Position numbers and translations under genes: made by a program
Assembly (NCBI GenBank): GCA_026874595.1
Contig: CM049310.1
Location: 39,497,558-39,561,557 of the forward strand
Reading direction: 5' to 3'
DNA: 64,000 nucleotides
Source of the DNA: Sipunculus nudus
Lineage: Eukaryota; Annelida; Sipuncula; Golfingiida; Sipunculidae
In this document: piece by piece, positions 1-14,812 of the stretch
Numbering within the stretch: position 1 is the first letter of the stretch
How the letters are laid out: each line of letters starts with the position of its first letter
The notes under the pieces: model-generated
Told to the model about the DNA's origin: nothing
Seen by the model: only the letters and a program-made list of their open reading frames with translations
Database searches by the model: none

Positions 1-614
1 TAGTAAACAAGTGATTGATAACTGTGTCAAGGATTAAAACTTATGGCTGATTTTATGTATAATTCGTGCTAGACTTTTCGATCCTGGTTCATCCAGTAAA
101 AGACCTCCATATTTTAAGTAGCATTAATCCATCGTCTCACTTTTTTGTCATATAATCAAATTATTTTACACATAAAACGTGTTAATATTCTATTGTGCAG
201 TGGTAATGAAAAACAAGGTAGGTCAATTATTTTCAGCTCCGCCTTTTAAAGATAATCTGTACGAATATTCCAAAGGATTTTTTTTAATCAATAACCGAAA
301 AAATAAATGTCTTGCGACTCAGATATTCTTGGGTTTATTAGAATTAAGTTATGCATTCTTATTTGTTTTCCATTGCAGTTTTGCCAACTTATAACTAAGT
401 AGATTCTGCGTTTTGCACTTACGGTGAATTACTTACTTTCTTTATCAAAATAAAATGAAATTCAATTTGCCCATAGAAAAGAAAAGAGCCTTTTGACAAA
501 TAATATGCCAGATAACTGCTCCTCTTGGACAGGGCATAATCATAATGGAACAAATGACACATTTTGCCACAAAACCCCGCTAAGTTAATTAATATATGAA
601 AATCAGAGATATAC

Positions 615-767
615 CTTTGTCCATTTGGAGACTGCCCAGGTGGCCTCGCAGGGACCATGGTTACAGCTTTGTTGCTCTGCTGGCCGCGAGGTGTCGTTGC
701 AGGGCTGGTCTGTGGTTGAACACCTGATATCCCTCCTCTTCACGCCAGGCCCACATCGTGACGTGCA
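615..767 (-). CDS. ADAMTS-like exon 9: rest of TSP1 module 3 and start of module 4
   Basis: The exon is 153 bp and phase 0 on both sides, with acceptor CACACACAG and donor GTATAT. It encodes CTSRCGPGVKRRDIRC ... SCNHGPC and then ATWAVSKWTK, the opening Trp residues of a fourth TSP1 module. No further exon is visible between 1 and 614, so the gene continues beyond the window. Confidence 0.9.
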
Positions 768-3700
768 CTGTGTGTGCGAATGATGTTTCAATGCATAATA
801 CGCCAGTTACATAGTACATCCATTATATTCAAATGTGAAATCAGCTTAAATCAATGTGCACCTAAATGCGTAAAACTTTCAGAACGTTACTTTGTTATAT
901 GTTTCACAACGTACACTTTTACATATACATTGGAACCCGTCTATAAAACCAACTGTCTAATACGACCACCTGTCTATTAAGACCACCCTTGAGTGAACCA
1001 AAAGCATTCTCATTGGTTAAAACTGAACTATCTGATAAGACCACCTCTGGTTTCAGACCAGGTTGTCAAGTCCCACAGGTTGTCTTATTACACAGGTTTC
1101 ACTGTAGCTTTGCAAACAAGATAATTCCCGCACATTTTCGTTTTGACGGGCATATAAAGTTTAGCATTCTGCACAAGTATTTCAACGATATTAATACTTA
1201 GAGTCATTATGAATTATCTTATTTAACCGTGCATGCCTAATGTGACCATCGTTATCACTGTTCTCTCCTCGGTTTATCCTGCTCAGTTGCATTTTTAACA
1301 GAGCATACACGGATACACCATTCTTTTCCTAAATTTATTTGTTCAGATTTATTTCAGCTTTATTTAATATCACTTATTCAAAATGATCACTCATCTTATC
1401 AATATTATTTGAAATAATCCTTCGTCGAAGCTAGGTTTTAAGGATAGAAGGCAAATATATTATTGTACCTTTACTTTAGTGCATTTGCGCCGATCTACTG
1501 GTTAAACATAAAGATTAAATAAAAATGCTTAAGAGAAGAGCTGCCCAGACCTGACCCCATTCTGACATTTCCCATAAAGGTCCGCAGTCCCTGAGCCAAC
1601 AGGCGCGGACCAGGCGGGGTTTTGGACTTCCTTGACACATAAAGCTGTGGACAGTGCTGTCAAATCCGGGAGCGAACATCTTCCAACACCTTACTGATCG
1701 AACTTGCTGACCTCGCCCACAGGTGGCGCTGCAAGGTCCCCACCAGCGGGGCACCCACCTAGGCAGAAATAACAGTAAAATTACTTGAATGTTTGGTGAA
1801 TGTAAATGCGTGATATCTTAAGGACTGTATTAAGAAAACATCAGCCAGACCGTCTTCGATGAGGTGATCATATATGTTATAGTAAAGCAATTGTACAAAT
1901 TGACACTATCTGAGTGCGTCTTTACTTTTAAGGTATTTCTTATCTATTCAGTGAAATGTTTATGCGTTTTAGGCCACTAAGCGAATCGAAATAGTTTATG
2001 GCATATTAATTTGTAATATCACAAAAGTTAGAGCAATGACCTGTAATCACGAACAAAATAGAAAATTTCAATTTGCGATGAGACCAGTTTGTTTTTCCTT
2101 TGATGTTTTAATTTAGGTGTACGTAGTAGTGTAGTAAAATATCTAACCTTGCCCGGCACGGCTTGTTCGGACACTTGGCTTTTGTGACGTCAGGCTTGTC
2201 AAGGCCGTCACAGTTGCTCCGCTTAACCTCAAGTCCGTCCCAGCGAATACAACGTATACGGATTTCAGCCACACCTAGCGGAATATGGCGATTTCAATCA
2301 ATTTGCCTGCACTTTTTAAAATTGTATTAACAGACATACAATCTTTCTCATTTTTTCTTCACATTCCATTTTTAATTTAAAAGGTACACTATTTGAGCCC
2401 GAATAAACAATTTTTAAATTATGTAATATAAATATAACATATTAGTTTTAGGCTAGCTCTAAATATCATAGAGGAAAAACGAAACAAAAAAAAAATGAAA
2501 AAATATGTATACCATCAGAAAGATCAGGGTACCAGGTTTAAAATAATGTTCACTTTATGGGGTCTAATTTGAATTAACAGCACTTTTGTATTGTTCGAAA
2601 TAAGATATAGGGGATTCGAACAATAATGATACCTAGAAACGAATGAGATTTGGAACGATTGCAGTGTATAACCGCAGCAGGAGGACTGTAGAGAGTCATA
2701 TACTACTGGAGTTTATATTTATACTGTGTTATACTTCTAATAAAATACTGATTCGTGAGCTCAAGGTGGTTATGAAATCAATCATGAGGAATATTTCCTT
2801 ACTCCCTTCACAGGTGGCGCGACAGTGAGCCTTGTTGTCAACGACCCATTTGAAAAGCCCCGGTTGGCTCTCTTTGCTTGCCTCTGTAGTTTGAACTGTG
2901 AAAAAAAAAATAAAAATTATCTTTTGCAAATATCTTTAAAATTAATAACATGTATATAATATGTGTTTTACCTAAATTAATCATAATGACAGCTGCGTTA
3001 AGTTGATATTCTGTGTTCACCTGCTAAAATTGTCTACCGGTTACTTTGATTTTTAATTCTCAATAGGCGTTAAACGCGGGGTAAAATGCATCTCATATGG
3101 CGCCACCTGTGTTCTGCAGCAGTTAAAAGTCTTAAGAATTAATGTGCACACCAAGTTTCATGGCAATCCGTCAAGACTTCCCAGCACAAAAAAATGGCCT
3201 GTTGTATTGAGAACTGTACTGAGAACACTTGGCACGACTGACCAAATTTTGATTTTCCACTGAGTACCAATCAGGAGATGTGTGCATGTTAAACTTGAAT
3301 CTTCCTGTGTTTTCCGTTAATGGTTTGTGCCCTGTTAATAATAGAAGGAAATGGTACCCCCAGTCTTCCACCATTACAATACACAGCTATTCAAGTCGGT
3401 CTTTTTACTTGCCATTTTCAAAAAGAAAATCTTGAAATATCCATAACTTCGTCTTATTTTCACTAAATATAGACCATTGTTAGGTCATGGTCTCTCTTAT
3501 AGTAAAGGAAATAGGCCATTTCCTCGAGCATGCGCACTCCGCATAACTATCGTCTGCTGGGTTCGGGCCAAGTTATCAAGCATGGTAACTTTTGTTACAG
3601 TCCAAAATAATCAGACAAGAACTTTGTCTTTGAGACTGAAATTGCTATTATTACTTTTTATCATATTATATGTAATAAGAATGACCTGTCTTTATCGACA

Positions 3701-6700
3701 TAACCGAACTGAACACTCAGTGTCAGCCATCGCCAGCAGATGTCGTCAGTGAGAAGGAAAAGGTATATAACCCTATTTATAAATAGCTTCATCCTCGGAG
3801 TCATCCTAAGCACATGCATGATTTTAAAAAAATCTTATTAGTAATTTAGTTATGTTGCTGTCACTGTTGTGTAACAAAAGCATTGAGGAAGTAAAGTGTG
3901 CAGAAATAGGAAAAAAGTAAGTGGTGTTACTAGTCTTCCATTTACGATGAAGCTATCCACAATCTTTAGTAATGCCGATTTTCAGAAGAATCTTTCAAAC
4001 AATGCTTGAGAAATCTCTTTCTGTATTTGATGCCGTACGTCATTTTAATATATTAAGATCATTAGTCGATGAGGAAATTTTCCCCGATAGTCGGCTAAAA
4101 GTGATTTTAGGCCTACCTACCCGTTTCTGTTGGACTGTACATCGTAGGACCAAACGTGATGTCAGAATTAGTCTCTCCTGTAAAACCTGGTTTAATTAAA
4201 TGAAACGTAAAGGGTTAAGTAATTTTTTTATATGTTTTCAATTGAATTTTATTTTCAATTTCAATGTTAGAGAGTAAGATTGTCAATTAAGAAAACAGCT
4301 GTTATAACAGGAGTCTTCAGGAAATTTTACTCTACGAAAGAACCGTATTTTGAACCATACAGAACCCTACGGAAATGAATTCCAGCTTTAAGAAAACATA
4401 CTCATTCCATCAACACACTACATTATGACAGTAGTACTAATATCCGTTCAAAAAAGGAGTAACAGTGAATATGTTTGAAAGTCTAGAAAGATGACTACCG
4501 GCAACGGTTAACGATAATAGAAGAAGTTATCAATTCGATCAGTAGAGTCATCCAGCGAACGTCTAAATCTCCTGACATCAATTTCAAACGGAAATATGCA
4601 TGATAACGAAATACAGCACTTCTGAAGTTTGACAAGGATAAAAATACGACCGGAAGCACGGCTTGACCACCGGGAACGCTTTTTGCGATTTGTTTTTACA
4701 CTGTCGTGCACTGGTAGGCCTACCAATAGCTTTTGTGGCCAAGCTATTTTCATTAGCTTAGAATCGCATGGTACCTGCCTAATATTTTAGAGTTAACAGT
4801 CATGAAATGGTGTTTGCAACTAAAAACCGGTAATTTGATCCGCCTTAACATATTATTAGGTTATTATAAATTTCTTCTGCTCCGTTAAGCCCTTTCGTGG
4901 AAAAATACATTTAAGATCATAATACTGCATATTTTGTTACCATATCATGATACTAATATACGACAAAGTTTATAGCGAATGATGTGATTCATCTCAGCTT
5001 TATATTTTTTAATCCATTGGTGAGTTTTAAAAGTATTGCAAAATTTTTCTTGCACCAAAATAGCAAAATTACCTGTCTCGGACGTGTTGTATTCCCCGGT
5101 GCTAGGCAGCTCGGTTTCCCTTGTAACAAAGCGCGATGGATCCGTATCATTTTCACTGTCATAGGATTCGTTGTGTTCGAGCCCTCCTTCAAAAGATCCT
5201 ATTTCATGTGGAACAGGTGTGAATGGCTGCTGCAAATTATCCCATATGCGTGGAGGTTGAACTGGGCTTGGATTATTTCCGGCAAGAACATGTTCCTCTT
5301 CACTGGAGGTTTCAGGCCGGAAATGTCGTAAGGAATTTTCTTTAATCTCGGTTTTTCTATTAGGATATTTGGAGGATTTATTTGAGTTAGATTGTGTTCT
5401 TTTTTTGTTTTGCTCGCTTGTCCGTCGGCGTATGGGAGTCACGTGATGTGCGGCTGATCTGGAACGAGAGCGCCCTCTACCTCGAGGCAGAGGAACGAAA
5501 TGCGACCGGCCGTTTTCTGGCACTCTGTTGACGTTCTCGGTATTTTCCCTGTCGACGTCAAGGCCAGGTGAAGGTTCAGGTTTTCTTCGTAAATTTTCTC
5601 CTCTGACTTCCGAAAAATTATTTGTCTTATTTTTCCTCTTGCTCGATAAAAGTCCTTGGCCTTGAGTAAATTTACGGAATCGGCCTCTTCGTCTCCTTCC
5701 GGGGATGAGATACTTGTATCGGATTTTTATGTAACCAAAGAGATGTGGGTGTAATGCCTTAAAGGGCAGAAAAAAGTGAGATCGGTATGAATTTACTCGT
5801 GCATAAATATACGTTAAAAGAAATGTTCTCATTAAAGCTCAAATTAAACGATTTGGCCAAAAGTCACAAAAAGTCGCTTTTCCAGCAGTATATATCTTTA
5901 ATTAACATTTGATACATAATGTCCGACCATAATTATTAGAAAACTAATGATAAAACGAAAAAAATTGGGAAAGATCACGCGTTTATGGAATCTGCCGAGC
6001 TCAGTAATGCAGCACGCAGCAGCCGGGCTGGCATGACGTGTGATGTCACACCAGATAAACACGGTCACTCAGTCTGTCACTGTTCAAGTGTCAGCGGTAG
6101 AAGCCCTGGTCCGGTATCCCTGAAACAGCTAGCTTTCTTGCGAATTTGGACAAATTAAACAAGGCTTGAAATAAGCTGTATCGTCTCGGAATTTACGACG
6201 CAAAATTGACCCGTTGCGAACCATTTTCTATTACGGTTGTTGTGTCAGCGAATCTATTGAAATGCATGTCTCGCCTTTTAAGGAGAGCGATTTTTTGGAA
6301 TACCAACTGATGTGTGATGAAATGCAGCCGTAATCTAAAGTACCCATTTTAATGCAGGCATAAGACCGCGGCATTCGGCTGATCCTCATGTGAGAAAGCC
6401 CCATTGAACGTTGTAAAAACTAAAAAAGTGCTTGCTGTACAAGTTTCCAGGAAAAACTAATCATTATTCAATATTGACACTCTGACACCTGATCATTAAG
6501 TCCATTGGCTGACATTGCATCGACGTCATTTGACCCATGCGTCCATTGGTTGACCTCGACCTTATTTGAAAAGACGTCATATGACCTCCGACCCCGCTGG
6601 TCGTTGTGTTTTTGCACTGACAAAAAAGTTCCCGCTTGGGTGGACTGGACAGGAAAGCGTTCGTCAATGTGAATCAGAAAGCGTAATATTTGTAATCATT

Positions 6701-9700
6701 ATAGCAAAGCAAATTATCCACACTCCTTAAACGGGCCGTATCCACTTTCGTTGTGGCGTTTTAACGTTTTTACCGTTTCATCCAAATCATAACTAGGTCT
6801 GACAACGTGCTGTCGATGTAAATCATTTAAAATACAACATTACAAGTCTGTCAAAATCCTAATAACGGTTTTCATCGGAAAAATGCGGTGAAAAAAATAC
6901 AAATAAATAATGTGTTCTTTTGTCTTCTACACCTATTATGTGGTCACATAGGCATACCCGCCCGCGGTACCGACCGAGACCGGAAGAATTGCCATGAAAA
7001 AGTCCCGCGCACGTATCAGCAAAAAAAACCAGTTTTTATATTTTGAATTATATTTGGAAATTTATCCAATTACGAAAATATAAAAACAGCCCATATGAAT
7101 ATGAACTTGTCATGACGTTTCTATAAAGCACACTGAGTGACGCAATGTTTAAGGGTGTACATAGTATTGATGTCAGCAGCACACAATGATGTTAAACGGT
7201 CTTACTAATAAACTGTCTTCACAACACATTTATAAAGACTTTTACTCTTTGGTGGAAAAAAATGCAAACATTATTAAAATAAATACGATAAAAATATAGC
7301 ATTCAGTGAATTCCATGCAAAGTGAACACGTATGTCTTAGTATATCAAGAGCCGCATGTTCTTCCGAGACAAGAACAAAGACAGTCAGTCGTCACGGACA
7401 CGCGTGTTTACACAGCAGTAAATGACCGGGGCTGCTGCAGCAAGGCACTGAGCTGTTTGTCTGCTTTGACGTCACATGTCATTAAGGGGATGGGGCCAGC
7501 CGAATGGCAATTTGAATGCAACGGTCACTTCTGGACACTACAAAACCTCAAAATATACATAATTAAAAAATATTTTGAACAAGTTATCAAATTTTTAGGG
7601 GTAATATTACACTGCTAATCCAATTATGTGGTCGGTCAAATCGTTTCATTTGAGCTTTAAGATGAGGATTGGCTGTCGTGCTGCATTATGAGAAATCGTT
7701 TTAAAAATATATATCTCGAATCATGCATGATCTATGTTAATAAAGATATAAGACATCATATACGTATATAAATATTATTCATGGGAGCTGAGATTACATT
7801 TAATTCACAATCAAGAGTATCTTCCTCTAGTGAACAGGTCGGTAATGTGAGTGGAATCAAGTATGTTAATGCCCCCACCAGGAGTTCATCCCCATTCGTG
7901 TGTGTGGTGCGTGTTTGTTCCCGGAATTTACACGAAATTTTCAGGGCATTTCGGGAATATGCCAATGAAGAATCAGTTAGATTTTAGTGTGGACCCGGAA
8001 ATTTATCTGGATTTATAAATGAATATTCACAAATGAAGAGTCTCTTATGTACGAATGAACCTAAGTATATGGGCCGAATAAGTGAATACAAACATGGGTT
8101 GGGGAACATCCCACAAAAGGGACCCCAATTTGGCGGAGGCTTGCATTCCTTATAATTCAGATTTCTATTTGATGTATTTGAACTGAATATAACATTATGT
8201 TAATTTATATCATATTATATTATATTATATTATATTATATATCAGATTGTAAAATCTAAAACTATACAAATCATATCATAACTTATAATCACCATGAGGT
8301 GCAGAGTCATGTTTGTTGGCCCGGAAGCCTCGAGGATTTCCCGCCCGGATTTCTGGAACAGCGGATGATGATAAAAGAAAGTAGTTCCAGCCACATTTTT
8401 GTAAGCTGTCGGAAACGGCTGAGTATGACGAACGTTAACAAAGTAGATCTTCTCTTTACTGCGGACAGCTGAATAAAAAAATCATAACATTATAAATAAA
8501 ATTGTTTAAAGCATAATCGTTTACCCTGGGTATATATAATTACATACATATCTGCATGCACATTGTCGCTTTTACATTTATTATTTCATACATGCATACA
8601 ATAAAGGGTTATTTAATCTCATATTCTCGACAATACCAGGATCACACAACATTCAGTTTTCACACTTTATTTTTGTAATAAAGCACGATTAATCTCTGCA
8701 CTTTTCATGACCATACATTATATAATTGTACATTGTACGAAAAAAAAGATTATAATTAATTTTTTTGTGAAATACAAAATTTTCGGCATTCCTTCACGCA
8801 ACGTTGATAAAAATGCGTCGCAACCTTAAAGAGTGTAATTTAAAACGACCATATGTCACATGCAGTGGAGGATATAACAAGATGCACCTGGCGGTATTTG
8901 AATACAGTGAGTGGATGGGAGGCAGGCGGACGAGGATATATTGTGCTTTGAAATTACTGTATTTGTATTATAAACTAAACTAAACTTCTAAGAATATAAT
9001 GGTTTTGTTTAATATGCTTACAGTGTTATCACAAAGACGAACTAAAAACTCACCGTATAACTATTTTTTTTTTCTTTGACAACATCTCTTTTGGAGGATT
9101 TGCAACAAGAATAATACCGATTTCTGTGGCTCAAGGGAAGAGCACAGGACTCAAAGCCGGGAGGTCGTGAGTTCAAATCTCAGCCGAGGCAGTTATATTA
9201 CCATGGTCGGCCCCCACCCAGGGTGAGCGTTCTGCAGGCTTAATGGAAATGATATGACCGATCACTCACAATTGAGTGCGTCTTTGGAGGTTCCTTGGTG
9301 TTACGACCCAGCAATGGGGTCGATTACACACCCAGGACTCGCAGGTGTGGTAGTCACTGGGCCTAGGTGACACCAGGATATAAAATAATTATGATAGGAA
9401 GCGAGTGCTACCGCGCTGTCACGCAGTACCAAACCGAAATCGAACTTTGCAGATGTACATACTTAGGTTAAAAATTAGATAAGAGAGCAAAAAAATGGAG
9501 GCGGTTGACTAACCCCAAAAAATCTTATAAAAAAATTCAGAATAATAATACATAGCTGAAATTTGGTAATAGGGCTTAAATATAACACAACAGACACGCA
9601 GACATGAAAAAGTGATCATTAAAAAAAAAAGAGAGAGAACCTGCATGTATAAAGGTTCCTGGTATACATTTGTATCTTAACAAATATATTTTGATGCTGC

Positions 9701-10260
9701 TGTTTTTCATTTATAACATTATGTTGTAGCTGCGTGTAGTTCTTAATTCTGTGAGTACGTGAGTACAGGAAGGATATGACCGATTTTTTCAACAAACCTC
9801 TATAAAATTAAAGAAATACCAGATACAGTTACAGGCAGGTCTTCTCACTCGTCAAGAAAACATATCAATGTAAACCCAACCCACAACACAGACATCAAGA
9901 TCTGTAAACATCACGAGGCATGTATAGTTCTTTTAAAAAAATGAGGATATGTACCAGTATCTGCTGTATAAGCTTTATATTTAGCAATAATTCTTCTATA
10001 CTCTTTCTAAGGCTCTTCCATTTGATCTTTGAGAGCTTGCTAGGCTCTTTGTCCTCATATAAAAAAACCCTGATGGATTCAGGGTTCGCATGTGCAACCC
10101 AAATCCTCATTATGTCTCTTAAGTACAGTGAAACCCCGGATTGCGGACACCCTCTGCATAGGGCGGACAGCATGCACCGCTTACCAGACAGGTTTTGGGC
10201 CGACCGAAGGTTTTTACTACATGTATGTGTGTTAACCTCAATGCAATCCCTGTCAATGAA

Positions 10261-10322
<62 letters not shown>

Positions 10323-10815
10323 CTAACATACCGAACACCGCGTCACTGTTGGAACTGTCGGTTATATGGATCTTTGTTGCTCTACGTGGAATGGTGAGAA
10401 CATCATTATAACCTGCAAAGTAAAACATACATTAGTTTTTTTGGTATCCATGATTCACAAACATTTCCATTCCGACGCCGATTCGTTTATATTATTGCAT
10501 TACATATTGTTTTAACTGTCGTGTTGTTGAAGAAAATATTGTAATTAGGATAAAGTACCCATGGAAATGTGTGAAAAGAAAATTAAAAGATTTAAGAAAT
10601 TAAATTACTCTCTTTAGATATTATATTCATCATCTCTTTATTTATCTAATTTAATTTCAATCCATTAGATGCATTAAAAGATGTCTTTCATTTTATTGCT
10701 TTTGTCACTAAGCATACTAATATATTAGTTTATTACAATCGTATTAAATTGGATTGTCTGGATCACTCTTTAGTACTACATGACTTGCAATTAATAGGTA
10801 CGTCTTGTGTATAAT

Positions 10816-10871
<56 letters not shown>

Positions 10872-13800
10872 TTTGTTACGTTGGTTTATTATCACGCGTA
10901 TTATAACGTTTATATGTACATGAATACGCTATCGTGTATAGGCATTTCTTCAATTAAAACAATAAAATATCTTCTTTGGTATATATTCTTTCATGGAATT
11001 TAATTCAAATCATGCTGTGCATCTTTGACAAGAAAAATGGAACCATGCACATATTAACAAACTGATCCAGCTCTATCTAAATGGATTACATATAATTACA
11101 ACACAAAGCTCTGTTTAAGTTACATATTACACAATCATTTATTAAACCTTCAGCGTCACTTATTTACTATAAAACTGTCTTTAACCTAAACGTTTTAAGA
11201 ATACAAAAAATATTTTTGTGCAGGAGCGGACTGGGCCACTATAGGACCCTGGGAAATTTCTCGGTCCGCCGATGTCTTTAATAATATCTTGATGCCTGTG
11301 GGCCGAACGTGTGGACTAAATATTGATACCGTTGGGCCGATGGTATTGTCCTTGGGCCCATATTGCACGCACATTTCCAGGTCCTATTTCCCATCCCAGT
11401 CCGGCCCTGTTGTTTTGCTAATAAAGAAACCATGGTACCTGATATGAAACGTTCGCTAAAGAGTTAACAGTCAACAAATGTTTGAGCGCAGAAGCAATTT
11501 TTCAATATAATTTCTACATAGTCATAGACATTACACTTCAAAAAAGCTTCCTTTTAACAATAATCAAAAGTCTTGTACACCAGCAACTGCAAATGAAATT
11601 TGAGAAATCACTTTTTCCGTGGGATATCGCTCCGTGCTCCCACGCAAGCAGTTGCTGTCTAATAATGAAACAGTATACCTGCTAAAGAGTTGAAAAGTTC
11701 CAACTGTTAAAGACTATAATTGACGGTCTCCTTTCTTCTCTATGTGCGTTTACTGTTATGGAGCTCTGTCAACTTTTCATGTGTAACATAATATCTTATA
11801 GTCTAGCCCCAGTGTCCAACAATTTACGTAAAATGTTTCCCCTTTCGGACAGGAAACGGTCAGCAAAATATAATGGCAGGGAACAAGTCTGCATAATACT
11901 CGTTACATACGGTGCCGGCTATTTCTTGCATTATGCAAGGGGTCTACACTTATTCACATTTTTGCGTATCTTTAAAATTAACCAATCTAACATTTATTTT
12001 AAAGGTGTTAATCTTGAGGCTCTCAGAAAAGTATATTTCTACAGAATGTTATATTTTAAACGTGTGCAGCACACACATGGGAGTACACAACTCAAACGCT
12101 TATAAGCTTACAGTAATCCTTTTCTTTTATTTGTATAAACATGTCCAAGTTGGTTCACACGCGCATGCACTTCGATTTCATGCACCGTATACTCCAATAA
12201 TTTAGTTATTTGTTAAATATTGCGTCTGACACAGTTGAAAATGTCACCTTTTAAAGTGTTCTCATTGACGGTCTTCTCTCATTATATTTTCTCTCTTAAT
12301 CTCTGACAACCCATTTTCATATAATGTGCGGATGACTTTCACAATATGAAACGACGTACAGTATTCTGTCAATCAAATTATACCCCTCGTGCATTATATA
12401 TATTTAGTTCTTACCCCATAAAGAATTACGTCAGTTCGGTGACCTTGCCCAAGGCAAATTACATGACATTTATTCGAACTCTTGCCTCGCTAACCGGCCT
12501 ATGTGGCTCAGGGGTAGAGCACAGGACTCAAAACCGGGAGATCGTGAGTTCGAATCTCAGCCGAGGCGGTGAGGTTTTTTTAAATTTCGGCTCCACCCAG
12601 GGTAACCTTTCTGCAAGCGTTACGGGAAAGCCGTACCCAACGGCCATGTTTCACTCACAAACGAGTGCGCCTTTCGGGTTTACTCGGTGGTATGACCCAG
12701 CAATGGGGACGATTACGCACCCAGGGCCCGAAGGGGCAGTAGTCACCGGGTCTGGTTGACGCCAGGATATAAAATGAGAGGATGCGTGTGATACTGCCAT
12801 GTCACATAGTCCGAAACCGGAATGGAATTCTGGAGGTGTACATATACGTAGTTAAGTTAGCATCTAGCATTTTAAAAAAAGTTACCTCCACAAAAAAAAA
12901 AAGAAATTGAAAAAAAACTTATGGCTCGCTAAAGAATTTATCTTAATCTTGATCAATGTAAAATCTATAACAAACCTGCCAATGAATTTAAAGTTTAAGC
13001 GAGATGCATAAAATATATACATTAAAATTATTATTTTTTGGTTATATAACAATCCTGAACATTTGAACAAGTGCATTTGAAATTTGAGGAATAACTTTTT
13101 TTCCGCGGTATACACAGTAAAACACTCCATCCTCTTACGATACAGTAATGTCTAATGATTATGCAATGCGAAAGACATCAATGGTGTACATGTTTTTTAT
13201 GTGCTCCAATAGATACCCCCTTACTTTCCTTCGTGTAGTTCTTATACTTGAGCTCTGTCAACTTTGTTTGTTTACCATGATACTCTGTCTCTGGGTCACG
13301 CGGTGTGCTCTTGTCGTGACAGGTTTATGAGTCTGCACTTGTGTGTTAATAAACACTTGTTAAAGTTTGGAATTGATATTCTTCAACTCGCTTTGCACTC
13401 TGGTTGGTTTATAATTGTCTGTCACTGTGTGTATATTATATTCCTCTGACAAGTGTACCCCCCGACCAATTTGTTTGATAATTGCTGCCAGAGTATAACC
13501 ATTTTGTGATAATATGATTTTAGGTTCATTTTCATACAGATATAATCTTCCTATTTCATAATAGTGTTAACATAATGGGGATCATCTTTTTATAGGACAA
13601 AAAGTCTCGAAATCGCCTTAACTTCTGGATTCTTAGATTAAAAGCAGACAATAGACTAGTGACTCTACCTCATGTTTTATAGCATGTCATATCAAATATC
13701 AATTACCATTATAGATGACCTACACATATTATGAAAGCTATTTGCTAATCATCACAAGAAAATAAATACAATAATCTATAAAACAATTCTTATTGACGTA

Positions 13801-14772
13801 TATTTAATTCGAAAGATTCTGATAAGATAATGGCTGACAGCTGAAGCAGATTTAGTTTTGTTAGCCTGGTTAAAAGACGTTGCCAACTTTGATTAATCTT
13901 TTCCATATTATACATGTGTATTAATTTTTACTATTCATTTTGTAGCATTTTCCCACATAAGCGAAACTAACAACTTATAGGAAGTTATTTTAAGCTGCAG
14001 GTAAACCTGGAAGTTTATCCGTTCCACACTTGCAAACCACCTGCATGTATCCTTTAAGTTCCAGAGAGCGTGTATGTAAGAAGCAAACTGAGCAAAGGAC
14101 TTCCAGCAACGGACTCGCTCTAACCGGTCACGAGGTTATGACCTTTCGATCAGTATTCCATTATTTTCTCGGGCCAGGAGGCTATGCCTTCATCCCCGTT
14201 TGGTTTGCATATGTGTTTGGGTGTATATGATTGTTCACAACATAACTCATGCAACATGAACGGAATCTCAGGACATTTTCAGGGCATTTCGAGAATGGCT
14301 CACTGGAAGAATCAATTAGACTTTGGTGTGGATCAGGCATAAGAATCGAACCCAAGAACGTCATCAAAGAATATTCACAAATGTACAGTCATTTATGCAC
14401 GAATGGACCTGGGAATATGGGCCGAATAAGTGCATTTTTACGTAAATACATGAACTGGGAATCAGAAAGTTTTATATAAATATACATTTGTATATGTAAC
14501 AATGTACCTACAGGATACAAAAATTGTATACTGGAAATTTGAGTTTTTGTAATATCTTAAAGTCATGAAAATTCTAAAACTAAATGAACCTTGACAGATT
14601 TATATGGTACTCGCATGTAAAACATGGAACTGTACTTGTATTACACTGTTATTTGGTTTGTAATTTATTGTTGTAAGTTTCATAATAGTCTATGATGTCA
14701 ATGATGAAACCTATTTTTCGAAAATAAAGAACAAGTATAAATCTGAGACATCATAGAAAAAAAAGTGTATAG

Positions 14773-14812
<40 letters not shown>

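Noticed and set aside
10815-11003. Frames with alternating Ile-Tyr runs (also 24,782-24,982, 29,304-29,632, 52,030-52,245)
   Set aside because: They are direct translations of (AT)n microsatellites.
12497-12570. Functional tRNA gene
   Set aside because: The A and B boxes are good, but acceptor and anticodon stems do not pair convincingly and the sequence continues into a body shared with another copy, so it is called a SINE.
12346-12759. 137-codon plus-strand frame
   Set aside because: Its second half is the tRNA-derived SINE body, and it has no recognisable domain.
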